Source: Dehalococcoidia bacterium
GTDB taxonomy: Bacteria; Chloroflexota; Dehalococcoidia; JACPQF01
DNA: 13,726 bases
Reading direction: 5' to 3'
Assembly: GCA_030650265.1 (NCBI GenBank)
Contig: JAUSEJ010000254.1
Location: 1-13,726 of the forward strand
Notes under the pieces: generated by a model
The model's input: only the letters and a program-made list of their open reading frames with translations
Database searches by the model: none
Told to the model about the DNA's origin: nothing
Program-made: the position numbers and the translations under genes
Part shown: one piece after another, positions 1 through 7,116 of the stretch
Position numbering within the stretch: the first letter of the stretch is position 1
Layout of the letters: each line of letters opens with the position of its first letter

Positions 1-907
1 CCCGCACCGCCGTGTTCTGGGTGACATCCAGCAGCGCTTGCAGGGTTTCCGTCATGGGTATGCCGCCAGTGATCAGGCTACCCATGGTATCGGTGATGCG
101 GGCCATGTTCAGCTTTATTATCAGTGGCCCGAAGATCGGGAGGCCGACCAGAATATGGTCGATTCGACGCTTCCCTGCTGGAGTGCGGGAATACATCAGG
201 CCGCCGACGATGATAACCACGGTCGCCATGAGCATCTTGGTCCCCCAGACGCCCATGAAACCCACCGTGAAAATCAGCATGCGGGTCGGCAGTGGCAGCT
301 CGGCGCCAAACTCCTTGAACAAGCCCATCATATTGGGCAACGCTACGACCATCATAATGTACATAGCGATGCCCGCCGTCAGCAGGACGAAGGCGGGATA
401 GGTGAGGGCCGAGGTGACCTTGCCCATGGCGGCCTTCCGCCGCTGCAAATAGGCCGCCACATTGTCAAGGGCTGTGTCCGCCCGCCCGGTGTCCTCCCCA
501 ACCTTTAGCATGCGGGTGAAAATAACCGGGAAAGCCGACGGATGACGGGCGCAGGCCTCGGACAGCGTTGCGCCCTCGCCAATATCCTCGATTATTTCCG
601 CCAGTATGGCTTTCAACGCTGCCTTGGTCGACTGCTCTTGAATCAACTGGAGGGCGGTATAGATGTTTATGCCAGCCCTGACCAGAAAGGCCAGTTGGTT
701 GGCAAGAGCGATTATGTCTTTTTCCTTGACGCCGAAGAGGCTGGGAACCTGCTCGTGCCAGACGATCGGCTTCCTGGCCTTCTTCAAAGCTACAATGGTC
801 AGGTCATTGTCCCACAGAAACTGCTCCGCAGCTTGCTCGGAATCGGCGGCCGCGACACCTCGCACGAGTTGTCCTTGCCGGTCATAGGCTTCATAGTTGT
901 ATGGCAT
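1..907 (-). CDS. pilC: Type IV pilus inner-membrane platform protein PilC/GspF, 3' end cut off by window edge
   Basis: PilC is the polytopic membrane platform on which PilB and PilT act during pilin polymerisation and retraction. I translated this frame directly: it opens at an ATG (905-907) with MPYNYEAYDRQGQLVRG and stays open to base 1, giving 302 residues with no stop, so roughly the last 100 residues of a typical ~400-residue PilC are missing. Family hallmarks are visible: an N-terminal soluble part with QLAFLVRAGI and LKAILAEIIEDIGEGATLSEA, then VFTRMLKVGEDTGR-like sequence (seen as IFTRMLKVGEDTGRADTALD), a first membrane hairpin at SALTYPAFVLLTAGIAMYI, and the start of the second GspF repeat. 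Only 5 bases separate its start from the pilT stop, so the two genes are in one transcript. The upstream AGGTG is a modest ribosome site. Family assignment is secure; the missing end cannot be assessed. Confidence 0.95.
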   Translation of the reverse strand, partial: MPYNYEAYDRQGQLVRGVAAADSEQAAEQFLWDNDLTIVALKKARKPIVWHEQVPSLFGVKEKDIIALANQLAFLVRAGINIYTALQLIQEQSTKAALKAILAEIIEDIGEGATLSEACARHPSAFPVIFTRMLKVGEDTGRADTALDNVAAYLQRRKAAMGKVTSALTYPAFVLLTAGIAMYIMMVVALPNMMGLFKEFGAELPLPTRMLIFTVGFMGVWGTKMLMATVVIIVGGLMYSRTPAGKRRIDHILVGLPIFGPLIIKLNMARITDTMGSLITGGIPMTETLQALLDVTQNTAVR

Positions 908-912
908 GGTTG

Positions 913-2022
913 CTACACCTGACTCCTGGCCGGAGGACGCGGCGGCGCCGCACCGCCGCTCGTCTTATCGGCGACCTGACGACGCAGATCGTCCGGGTTG
1001 GTGGCCCGAATTAACGCTTCTTCGAGTGATACCCTTCTGGCCAACACCAGATCGCGCAGATGCTGATCGAGTGTCTGCATTCCGAACTGCGCCCCCATAG
1101 CGATGGTGTTCGCCAATTGATGGGTCTTGGCCTCCCTAATCAGATTGCGCACGGCGGGCGTGCCAAGCATGACCTCCACCGCCGCTACACGACCCTTACC
1201 CTCAAGGCGCGGCAGAAGGGCTTGCGAGAGAACGGCTTCCAGGCAAAGGGAGAGCTCCTGGCGGATCTGCTGCTGCTGGGCTGGCGGAAACACGTTGATG
1301 ATCCGATCGACCGTCTGCGCTGCTCCCATTGTATGCAGCGTCCCGAAGACGAGGTGGCCCGTCTCCGCCGCTGTGATGGCCGTGGCGATGGTCTCGAGGT
1401 CACGCATTTCGCCCACGAGGATGACATCCGGGTCCTGTCGCAAGGCGGCCCGCAGAGCGATGGCAAAATCCCGCGTGTCTCCGCCTACCTCCCGCTGGGT
1501 CATGAACGATCGCTTATCGCGATGCAGGTACTCGATGGGGTCCTCGATCGTTACGATCCGGCTGCACTCCCGGGAATTGATGAAGTCGATCATGGCGGCC
1601 AGGGTTGTCGACTTGCCCGAGCCGGTGGGTCCGGTAACCAGCACCAAACCATTCCGACGCCCCGCCAGAGTCTGACATATAGCGGGCAGACCAAGGTCGG
1701 CCAGATCCGGCACGTTGACGGGAATCATCCGGAACGATAGACCGATGCTGTCCCGCTGAAAGGCGGCATTTACGCGAAACCGAGCCACGCCTGGCAGACC
1801 GTAGGCGAAGTCCAATTCCCTCGTGGACTGAAACCGCTGCAGCAATTCTGGTGAGGCGATCTCCCCCAGAGAAGTGGCTATCTCGGAAGGGGCAGCCGGC
1901 GCTTGTTCCGCCAGGAGGTGCAATTGCCCATCAATACGAAGAACGGGTGGACTGGCTGCCTTTATGTGCAGGTCTGAAGCGCCCCTGCTAACCATCAAGT
2001 TCAGTAAGGCCTGTAATTCCAT
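913..2022 (-). CDS. pilT: Type IV pilus retraction ATPase PilT
   Basis: PilT is the hexameric cytoplasmic ATPase that drives pilus retraction (twitching, DNA uptake). The 369-residue product begins MELQALLNLMVSRGASDLHI, which matches the normal PilT N terminus. A longer open frame to 2145 only adds a low-complexity stretch translated from the intergenic hairpin and overlaps pilD, so I chose the ATG at 2020-2022. Visible motifs are Walker A GPTGSGKST at about 131-139, the Asp box TIEDPIEYLH at about 158-167, Walker B DVILVGEMRD at about 199-208, the HLVFGTLHT His box at about 223-231, and the PilT-specific AVRNLIRE helix at about 290-297. That last motif separates PilT from PilB. The tail is Ala/Pro-rich. 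It sits between pilD and pilC in the same orientation. The site AGGGG is far (about 13 bases) from the ATG, so the start is a little less certain than the identity. Confidence 0.95.
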   Translation of the reverse strand: MELQALLNLMVSRGASDLHIKAASPPVLRIDGQLHLLAEQAPAAPSEIATSLGEIASPELLQRFQSTRELDFAYGLPGVARFRVNAAFQRDSIGLSFRMIPVNVPDLADLGLPAICQTLAGRRNGLVLVTGPTGSGKSTTLAAMIDFINSRECSRIVTIEDPIEYLHRDKRSFMTQREVGGDTRDFAIALRAALRQDPDVILVGEMRDLETIATAITAAETGHLVFGTLHTMGAAQTVDRIINVFPPAQQQQIRQELSLCLEAVLSQALLPRLEGKGRVAAVEVMLGTPAVRNLIREAKTHQLANTIAMGAQFGMQTLDQHLRDLVLARRVSLEEALIRATNPDDLRRQVADKTSGGAAPPRPPARSQV

Positions 2023-2050
2023 AGGTCTACAAAAACCCCTCACCCAAAGT

Positions 2051-2083
2051 AGACCGACTCGGTCTCGGAGACCGAGTCGGTCT
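2051..2083. repeat. Perfect nested palindrome (hairpin) between pilD and pilT
   Basis: The 33 bases form two 16-base arms that are exact reverse complements around a single G, so the RNA would be a very stable hairpin. The inner 31 bases (2052-2082) read GACCG-ACT-CGGTCT-CGG-AGACCG-AGT-CGGTC. Each half is therefore itself a small palindrome of the form GACCG-NNN-CGGTC. The same 31-base plan recurs at 7117-7147 with different but still complementary triplets. In the direction of pil transcription no U-tract follows directly (ACTTTGGGTGAGGGGTTTTTG), so a classical terminator is unlikely. Possible roles are an mRNA processing or stability element, attenuation, a protein-binding site, or a REP-like repeat. 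Confidence 0.85.
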
Positions 2084-2099
2084 GGTACGCCGCGCCGCC

Positions 2100-2888
2100 C
2101 TACATCACCAGGCCCAGATAGGCCGCCAGAATCTGGGGACCCCAAAAAAGCGTCACGATGGCGCCGAACGAAAGAAAGACGCCGAAGGGCAGCGGATCCT
2201 TTCGTCCCTTGAGCCGGATGAGCAGAAGAGTCGCTCCCACCAGACCCCCGCTGATCGAGGCGATTACCAGACCGACTGGCGTCATGGGAAAACCTAACAT
2301 AAGACCGATCACCCCGGCCAGCTTCACATCACCGAATCCCATTCCCCCGGAGGACGCCGCGAAGATCACGGCGAAAACAGCAAAAGCCAACAAGCCACCG
2401 ATCCCCGCGCTCAACAGCCCAACGTTGGGAAGAAGCGCCGACAGACCCATGGTCAACGCCGCCCAGGGGTAGATGATCTTGTTCAGGATCAGCCGATGAC
2501 TTATGTCAATTTGCGCCACCAGCACGAGCAAACTCACGTGCATAGCATTGATAGCCCCCTGAACGATCGTCTCGGACCGCAACCAGATCAGGCCGAAGAG
2601 AACTGCGGTGATCGCCTCCATGACCGGCAACCGGCGGGGAATTGCCGCCCCGCAGTAGCGACAGCGACCCCGAAGCCAAAGGAAGCTGAAGATGGGAACA
2701 AGGTCCAAATTCCCCAGTGTCCTCGCGCAATTGTCACACTCCGAGCGGCCCCTGAGGATCGATCGGCCATCAAACAACCGATCGGCGCAAACGCTGAGAA
2801 AGCTGCCAACAGCCGCCCCGGCAATCACAAATAGCACCGGATAGAGAAAGTCCAATTGCTCTCGCCCCTCTGGATAAATGGTCATCAC
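2100..2888 (-). CDS. pilD: Prepilin peptidase / N-methyltransferase PilD (A24 aspartyl protease)
   Basis: PilD is a multi-pass membrane enzyme that cleaves the leader peptide of prepilins and methylates the new N terminus. The 262-residue product has the full family layout: GSFLSVCADRL near residue 28, a zinc-type pair CDNC (51-54) and CRYC (76-79) of the methyltransferase domain, then about seven hydrophobic helices. The first catalytic aspartate is in QIDISHRLILN (D128), and the second is in the diagnostic GMGFGDVKL (D187). The start is a GTG (2886-2888) followed at once by ATG; either could be used. Neither has a good ribosome site, and a TTG about 11 codons in has a better GAGGGG upstream. 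The upstream gap carries palindromic repeats. Both catalytic aspartates and all four cysteines are present, so the enzyme should be active. Confidence 0.95.
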   Translation of the reverse strand: MMTIYPEGREQLDFLYPVLFVIAGAAVGSFLSVCADRLFDGRSILRGRSECDNCARTLGNLDLVPIFSFLWLRGRCRYCGAAIPRRLPVMEAITAVLFGLIWLRSETIVQGAINAMHVSLLVLVAQIDISHRLILNKIIYPWAALTMGLSALLPNVGLLSAGIGGLLAFAVFAVIFAASSGGMGFGDVKLAGVIGLMLGFPMTPVGLVIASISGGLVGATLLLIRLKGRKDPLPFGVFLSFGAIVTLFWGPQILAAYLGLVM

Positions 2889-2913
2889 TGCCGTCGCGCC
2901 CTGGCCCCGGTAC

Positions 2914-2937
2914 GGGCGAATGATTATTCGCCCCTAC
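2914..2937 (+). repeat. Palindromic intergenic repeat, copy 1
   Basis: The core GGGCGAATGATTATTCGCCC (2914-2933) is an imperfect palindrome with 8-base arms, followed by CTAC. It matches copy 2 in inverted orientation over 24 bases with one mismatch, and copy 3 in direct orientation including the preceding GGCCCCGGT. It lies about 25 bases upstream of the pilD start. Confidence 0.85.
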
Positions 2938-2976
2938 AGATAACCATCACATACCATCTGCATCGCCCCGCCCCTC

Positions 2977-3000
2977 GTAGGGGCGAATAATTATTCGCCC
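2977..3000 (-). repeat. Palindromic intergenic repeat, copy 2 (inverted)
   Basis: The core GGGCGAATAATTATTCGCCC (2981-3000) is a perfect 20-base palindrome preceded by GTAG. The reverse complement therefore ends in CTAC like copies 1 and 3. Copies 1 and 2 form terminal inverted repeats of 24 bases around a 39-base interior, a MITE-like layout. Confidence 0.85.
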
Positions 3001-3055
3001 AAACCGACAACCGCCACATGCCTATGACAGCCTCAGCGCCCGACGGCCCCGGTCC

Positions 3056-3079
3056 GGGCGAATGGTTATTCGCCGCTAC
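3056..3079 (+). repeat. Palindromic intergenic repeat, copy 3, touching the pilM-like stop codon
   Basis: GGGCGAATGGTTATTCGCCG (3056-3075) followed by CTAC is a degenerate copy of the same element. Its CTAC overlaps the reverse complement of the TAG stop of the pilM-like gene (3076-3078), so the repeat may have set or moved the end of that gene. The flank GGCCCCGGTCC also resembles the flank of copy 1. Confidence 0.8.
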
Positions 3080-3948
3080 TTGAGCATCAGTCCCAGATGG
3101 ACCATGTACTTGGCCAAAGGAAAATCATCCGGATGCTCGAACGCCGTCTCCAGCGGCGCCACCGGATGTTGCGTCTGATCCATTACCATCGAAGACAGGC
3201 CGGGGTCCACCGCTCCACTGCCGGTCAGATAGACCGGCGTCGTCGGCGCCAGAGTACCCTCGCGGCTCGTACTGTTGAAGTGAACGATCGTGCGTGCCAA
3301 CTCCTCCGCCAGCCGCGCGTTGACATACTCCACCTGGGCAAAATCGTCGCCGAGATAGAGACTCCGCATCATCACGGGGATATCGTTCTGCACGATCACT
3401 ACGTCAAGCGCTTTGCTCTCCGCGTTGCCAATAATGGCATCCTGCTGGTTTATCGCCCGCACCAAAGCAAGAGGTCGAAGATCGAGCGATTTCGGCATCT
3501 TGCCGGCCGCACTAAGGGCCTCCAAATAGGTTGATAGCGGCTGTTTCGGCACAGCCAGAAGAAATACCGACTGCTGCGCCGCGTCGGTCGGGCCGAAAGC
3601 CTGCCAAAAAACAAACATGTTCGTATCGATATCGGGAACGGAACGTCGAGCCTCGCCGAGAACGGTTGGGCCTAGCTTGCTGCCAAGATTCCGGGGCAAG
3701 CGAAAGACTCTGAACAAACTTTGGAGCCCCGGCAGGGCGGCCAAGACCCGACCCTTCATGTCATTTTCAGGCGGCGACGAAGCATTGATGGCTTGTGCGA
3801 AGCCCCGGGCATCGGCGAGGAACCCGTTGCGCAACAGGCGCGGCTCCAGTTCCGTCTCCGACCACCAGCGCACCTTATTGCCCCGGCACGACAACAGCCG
3901 GAGGGTTTGACCTTCGATACTTATGGCTATCTTCGTCTGTGTCAGCAT
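3076..3948 (-). CDS. pilM: PilM-like actin-fold protein of the pilus inner-membrane complex
   Basis: PilM is a cytoplasmic FtsA/actin-like protein that binds the N-terminal tail of PilN and links the inner-membrane PilN-PilO complex to the motor ATPases. The 290-residue product has the overall pattern: an N-terminal strand-turn-strand (IAISIEGQTLRLLSC), a middle segment with RVLAALPG and VFRLP, the LDLRPLALVRA stretch seen in PilM relatives at about 155-165, and a C-terminal VYLTGSGA (239-246) that matches the actin-fold adenosine motif. It is shorter than the usual ~350 residues. The first phosphate loop lacks the usual Asp-Ile-Gly (it reads SIEG), so nucleotide binding may be weakened. The ATG has a good AAGGAA site. 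It lies 16 bases after pilO, an unusual position since pilM usually comes first. The assignment rests on context plus weak motifs. Confidence 0.78.
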   Translation of the reverse strand: MLTQTKIAISIEGQTLRLLSCRGNKVRWWSETELEPRLLRNGFLADARGFAQAINASSPPENDMKGRVLAALPGLQSLFRVFRLPRNLGSKLGPTVLGEARRSVPDIDTNMFVFWQAFGPTDAAQQSVFLLAVPKQPLSTYLEALSAAGKMPKSLDLRPLALVRAINQQDAIIGNAESKALDVVIVQNDIPVMMRSLYLGDDFAQVEYVNARLAEELARTIVHFNSTSREGTLAPTTPVYLTGSGAVDPGLSSMVMDQTQHPVAPLETAFEHPDDFPLAKYMVHLGLMLK

Positions 3949-3964
3949 TACTTTCCTTATCGGG

Positions 3965-4552
3965 TCAGCCGCCCTTTGCCCCGGGGGTTGCAGTTGTTGG
4001 CGGTGGCGCTACTAGTAGATTCAGGACCACATCCAGTTTCATCACCCAGTTGTCTTGCTGCCGATCTATGGAGAAAGTCTGAATTTTTAGGCTCACCAGG
4101 TTCGATTCGTCGACACGCCTTAGCATCGCCAGCAACTCGCCGGAGTTCCCCTGCAAAACGATCTCGTAGCCCAAAATCTGAACCGGCATGTCGTCAATGG
4201 TCTCTGTCTTTGAGTCCCTCGCCTTGAAGCTAACTATCTTGCCACCAGATGACTGGGTGTTAAGTAGATCAGAGATGACCTTGAGGGTGTCCGCACTGGA
4301 AGGCAACGGCTGTTTGAGACCTGGCGGGGCCTTCGACTCAAGATCAGCCAGTTCCTTTTTTATGTCGGAGAGCTGAACCGTCAATTGAAGCGTGCGAAGC
4401 GTCGTTTTATCCTTTGCGAGGCCTTCGTCGAGGCTCTGAGCCTCTCCGCTCGCCCGGTAGGAGTCTTGCCCGTACCAAACGTCGCCGGCCAGCAAGGCAA
4501 TGAACAAAACAGCGAGAACTACGGTCTTACGGTCCAGTCGCGGCAGCTTCAC
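3965..4552 (-). CDS. pilO: Type IV pilus alignment protein PilO
   Basis: PilO pairs with PilN as a bitopic inner-membrane protein that aligns the pilus machine. The 195-residue product has a short cytoplasmic N terminus, one membrane helix at about 11-27 (VVLAVLFIALLAGDVWYG), a charged helical coiled-coil-like segment at about 33-75, and a C-terminal ferredoxin-like domain. In that domain ILGYEIVLQGNSGELLAMLRR is the typical PilO fold core (residues roughly 126-146). The protein ends in a Thr/Pro/Gly-rich tail. It starts with GTG (4550-4552) that overlaps the pilN TGA by 4 bases, so translation is coupled. Sequence similarity in this family is low, so the call leans on topology, domain pattern and its position directly after pilN. 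Confidence 0.88.
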   Translation of the reverse strand: MKLPRLDRKTVVLAVLFIALLAGDVWYGQDSYRASGEAQSLDEGLAKDKTTLRTLQLTVQLSDIKKELADLESKAPPGLKQPLPSSADTLKVISDLLNTQSSGGKIVSFKARDSKTETIDDMPVQILGYEIVLQGNSGELLAMLRRVDESNLVSLKIQTFSIDRQQDNWVMKLDVVLNLLVAPPPTTATPGAKGG

Positions 4553-5184
4553 CCTGTGCTCCCCGCCACTAGCACCGCCAATTCGATTGTGAAGGAGTAA
4601 TCTCCGGCTGAGGGCGACCCGGATCCAGCAGGGGCAGGAGTGACCAAGACCATTTTCAGATCCACCTTGGAAAATCGCTTCGACCTGGCCAGCCCATCGG
4701 TGTAGGCCGTAATCTGTTGAGTACTTTGCGCCTTTCCTTGCACTGTCAACTTTGGCTCCTGCCAGGACAGTGTAGTTAGTTGCACTCCGGCTGGCTGACT
4801 GGCATCGAGCGCCACCTGGACGGACGGAGAGAGGGAGATGAGTCGTCTGGTCCGGGACTGTGGATTGTCGCTGAAGCGGGCGATATCATCCTTCAATCGT
4901 TTGAGGTCCAGCGCGATTTTGGCTGACTCGGCCTGTTCCACCGCAATGCGGGCGTTCTCTTTCCTCATCGCGGCAGTGGTGGCCGTCGATTGGCCTTCAA
5001 GGTCGTATAGCTGCCATTCGATGGCGGCTCGCTGGTTATCGATTACAAAGAACAGGGCAAGCCCCAGAAGAATACCTCCCAACAAGAGCGAAGTGCGACG
5101 AGTAAAGAACGGCTGTCGCAGTTCAAGGGGAATGAGGTTGAGGTTTATGGTTTTGGGACGGGTTCTTCCGGTGCCACTAAGCAC
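4549..5184 (-). CDS. pilN: Type IV pilus assembly protein PilN
   Basis: PilN is the bitopic inner-membrane partner of PilO; its cytoplasmic tail docks in PilM. The 211-residue product carries INLNLIP at about 13-19, matching the conserved INLLP-type PilM-binding motif. A membrane helix follows at about 32-48 (SLLLGGILLGLALFFVI), then a long charged helix (about 52-110), and a C-terminal domain with VQLTTLSWQEPKLTVQGKA, the strand pattern seen in PilN. The start is GTG (5182-5184); a stop codon only five codons upstream excludes a longer form, and GAGGA lies about 10 bases before it. It begins 31 bases after the pilB stop and overlaps pilO by 4 bases. Confidence 0.9.
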   Translation of the reverse strand: MLSGTGRTRPKTINLNLIPLELRQPFFTRRTSLLLGGILLGLALFFVIDNQRAAIEWQLYDLEGQSTATTAAMRKENARIAVEQAESAKIALDLKRLKDDIARFSDNPQSRTRRLISLSPSVQVALDASQPAGVQLTTLSWQEPKLTVQGKAQSTQQITAYTDGLARSKRFSKVDLKMVLVTPAPAGSGSPSAGDYSFTIELAVLVAGSTG

Positions 5185-5215
5185 GTAATGAGATCCTCAT
5201 CGGTGCCCATCCAGC

Positions 5216-6937
5216 TTAGGCAATTGTGAAGACGTGGCGAACGACCTCTTTGGGAGTCGTGACGCCATCGCGCGCCTTGAGCATTCCGTCCCGCCGCATG
5301 GTTGTCATGCCCTCGCGAATGGCCTCGGCCCGAATCTCAGTTGATGGGGCGCCCTTGGCAATGAGTTGCCGTAGCTGGTCGCTCATCGTTAGAACTTCAA
5401 AGACTCCCAGTCTGCCGAGAAAACCGGTCTGAGAACAGAAGTTACAGCCGCGACCATAAAAGAAGTCGTTCCGCACCTCGGACATCTCGGTGGAATACGC
5501 CATCGCTTCCTCAGCCGACACCCGTACCATCTGCCGGCAGTATGGGCACACCTTGCGGACAAGCCGCTGAGCCACGGTACCAATCACCGCCGAGGTGACC
5601 ATAAACGGCTCCACCCCAAGGTCAAGTAGACGGACAATAGCGCCAGCCGAGTCGTTGGCGTGAATGGAACTTAGGACGAGGTGGCCGGTTAGGGCTGCCT
5701 GCACGGCCGTGTTGGCAGTCTCGGTATCACGGATTTCGCCGACCAGTATCAAATCGGGATCCATCCGCATGATGGCCCGGAGACCGCTGGCGAAGGTAAT
5801 ATCCGCCAGGCGGTTCACCTGTATCTGCTGTATGCCTTCAAAGTGATACTCTACCGGATCCTCGATGGTCATTATGTTTTGTCGCTCGCGGTCTAGCTTC
5901 ATTAGGGAACTATACAGGGTGGTTGTTTTGCCCGACCCGGTTGGACCGCTCACCAGAATCATACCATACGGAGACTCGAGTAGCCGTTGGTAGGTGTCCA
6001 GGGTATTTCGCTCAATGCCAAGGTCCTTAAGCTCGACCACAGACATCGACTTATCCAGCACCCGAATCACCGCCTTCTCACCCCGCGTGGTATCGGCTGT
6101 GGCCACACGAAAGTCCACTTCGCGCCCGCCCACGCTGAGACTGAAATGGCCGTCCTGGGGGCGTCGCTTCTCGGCGATGTTCATACTAGCCAAAACTTTG
6201 AGACGCGATAACAAGGCCGCATGGATGCCCAAAGGCAACTTAACCGCATCATGAAGCACCCCGTCGATGCGATACCTGATGCGCAGACCGTCCTGCATGG
6301 GTTCCAGATGAATGTCGGAGGCCCGGTCTTTGACGGCCTGCCGGATAACCATATCCAAAGCTTGAACAACAGGCGCCTGAGCAACTTGATCGGCAACAAG
6401 CAACGGCTCTGGCGTAGGGACGCTAATGGGCGCTCGAGTTGGCGTCCCCTTATTCATGAGGTTCTCAACTTGTTTCTGGATGTCCACGGTGAGTCGATAG
6501 TTGGCAGAGATCGCCCGATCGATGCCTCCATGAAGAGGCAGGACAGGACGAATCTGTTTGCCTGTAACTGCGGCGAGAGTATCGAGAGCACTAAGGTTTG
6601 TTGGGTCTTCCATCGCCACCCTAAGCATTTCGCCATCGATGGCCAACGGCATTACATTGTGCTCGCGGGCGATGTGCTCCGGCACGAGGCGAACGGCTTC
6701 CGGGTCGATCTTGATTTGCCGCAGATCGGCCACAGGCACACCAAACTGGAAGCTAAGAGCAGTGGCGAGACCTTCGGGAGTTATCGCTCCCTGCTCGATC
6801 AAAACCTGTCCGAACTTCTTCCCCGACGCGGTCGCCTGCTCGAGAGCAGCCTTCATCTGCGCTTCGGTGATGAACCCACCCTCGCGAAGGATATCTCCAA
6901 TGCGTTTTCTGCGACCTGTTGCAAATGGCCTGTTCAC
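5216..6937 (-). CDS. pilB: Type IV pilus extension ATPase PilB (GspE family) with N-terminal MshEN domain
   Basis: PilB is the hexameric ATPase that powers pilin polymerisation. I place the start at GTG 6935-6937 because AGGGAG lies 7 bases upstream; the frame is open to 7039 but that would run into the promoter. This gives 573 residues. Two repeats of the MshEN/GspE-N type are at about 13-34 (IGDILREGGFITEAQMKAAL) and 43-64 (FGQVLIEQGAITPEGLATAL). The motor follows: SDIHLEP (208-213), RYRIDGVLH (221-229), Walker A GPTGSGKTTT (331-340), Asp box TIEDPVEYH (357-365), Walker B DLILVGEIRD (395-404), and the His box HLVLSSIHAN. A four-cysteine zinc site is at CPYC (464-467) and CNFC (498-501), typical of PilB rather than PilT. 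It is the first gene of the pil operon, directly behind a strong promoter. Confidence 0.96.
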   Translation of the reverse strand: MNRPFATGRRKRIGDILREGGFITEAQMKAALEQATASGKKFGQVLIEQGAITPEGLATALSFQFGVPVADLRQIKIDPEAVRLVPEHIAREHNVMPLAIDGEMLRVAMEDPTNLSALDTLAAVTGKQIRPVLPLHGGIDRAISANYRLTVDIQKQVENLMNKGTPTRAPISVPTPEPLLVADQVAQAPVVQALDMVIRQAVKDRASDIHLEPMQDGLRIRYRIDGVLHDAVKLPLGIHAALLSRLKVLASMNIAEKRRPQDGHFSLSVGGREVDFRVATADTTRGEKAVIRVLDKSMSVVELKDLGIERNTLDTYQRLLESPYGMILVSGPTGSGKTTTLYSSLMKLDRERQNIMTIEDPVEYHFEGIQQIQVNRLADITFASGLRAIMRMDPDLILVGEIRDTETANTAVQAALTGHLVLSSIHANDSAGAIVRLLDLGVEPFMVTSAVIGTVAQRLVRKVCPYCRQMVRVSAEEAMAYSTEMSEVRNDFFYGRGCNFCSQTGFLGRLGVFEVLTMSDQLRQLIAKGAPSTEIRAEAIREGMTTMRRDGMLKARDGVTTPKEVVRHVFTIA

Positions 6938-7029
6938 TACTTGGCTCCCTGCCTTCTGAGCGATGCCGCAAACACAAACAACCCACAAACGCCCCTGTGA
7001 ACCATACCACCGGGCGGTGGACCAACGCC

Positions 7030-7058
7030 AATGTAACACAGTTTATGTGTTTTGTCAA
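7030..7058 (-). promoter_or_regulatory. Extended -10 promoter of the pil operon
   Basis: Read on the minus strand, a consensus -35 TTGACA (7058-7053) is followed after 17 bases by TACATT (7035-7030, four of six matches to TATAAT), preceded by TG in the extended -10 position (TGT-TACATT). The expected start near 7023 gives a leader of about 85 bases to the pilB GTG. That leader contains a small GC hairpin CCACCGGGCGGTGG (7007-7020). Just upstream of the -35 lies an imperfect dyad (7071-7088, CCAAACTT-GA-AAAGTTGG). Confidence 0.75.
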
Positions 7059-7116
7059 GTATTTTGGCGACCAAACTTGAAAAGTTGGCTGAGATGATGT
7101 ATAAGTCGTACCTAAC

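Noticed and set aside
2023..2145. N-terminal extension of PilT by 41 residues
   Set aside because: It would overlap the end of pilD and translate the palindrome; residues are low-complexity Gly/Arg and do not match the conserved PilT N terminus, which begins at MELQALL.
6221..7000. Plus-strand open frame of 259 codons inside pilB
   Set aside because: It is antisense to a clear pilB sequence, with no ribosome site and no family motifs; long shadow frames are common in GC-rich genes.
6938..7039. N-terminal extension of PilB by 34 residues
   Set aside because: The extension would start at or before the predicted transcription start, and the GTG at 6937 has a well-placed AGGGAG.
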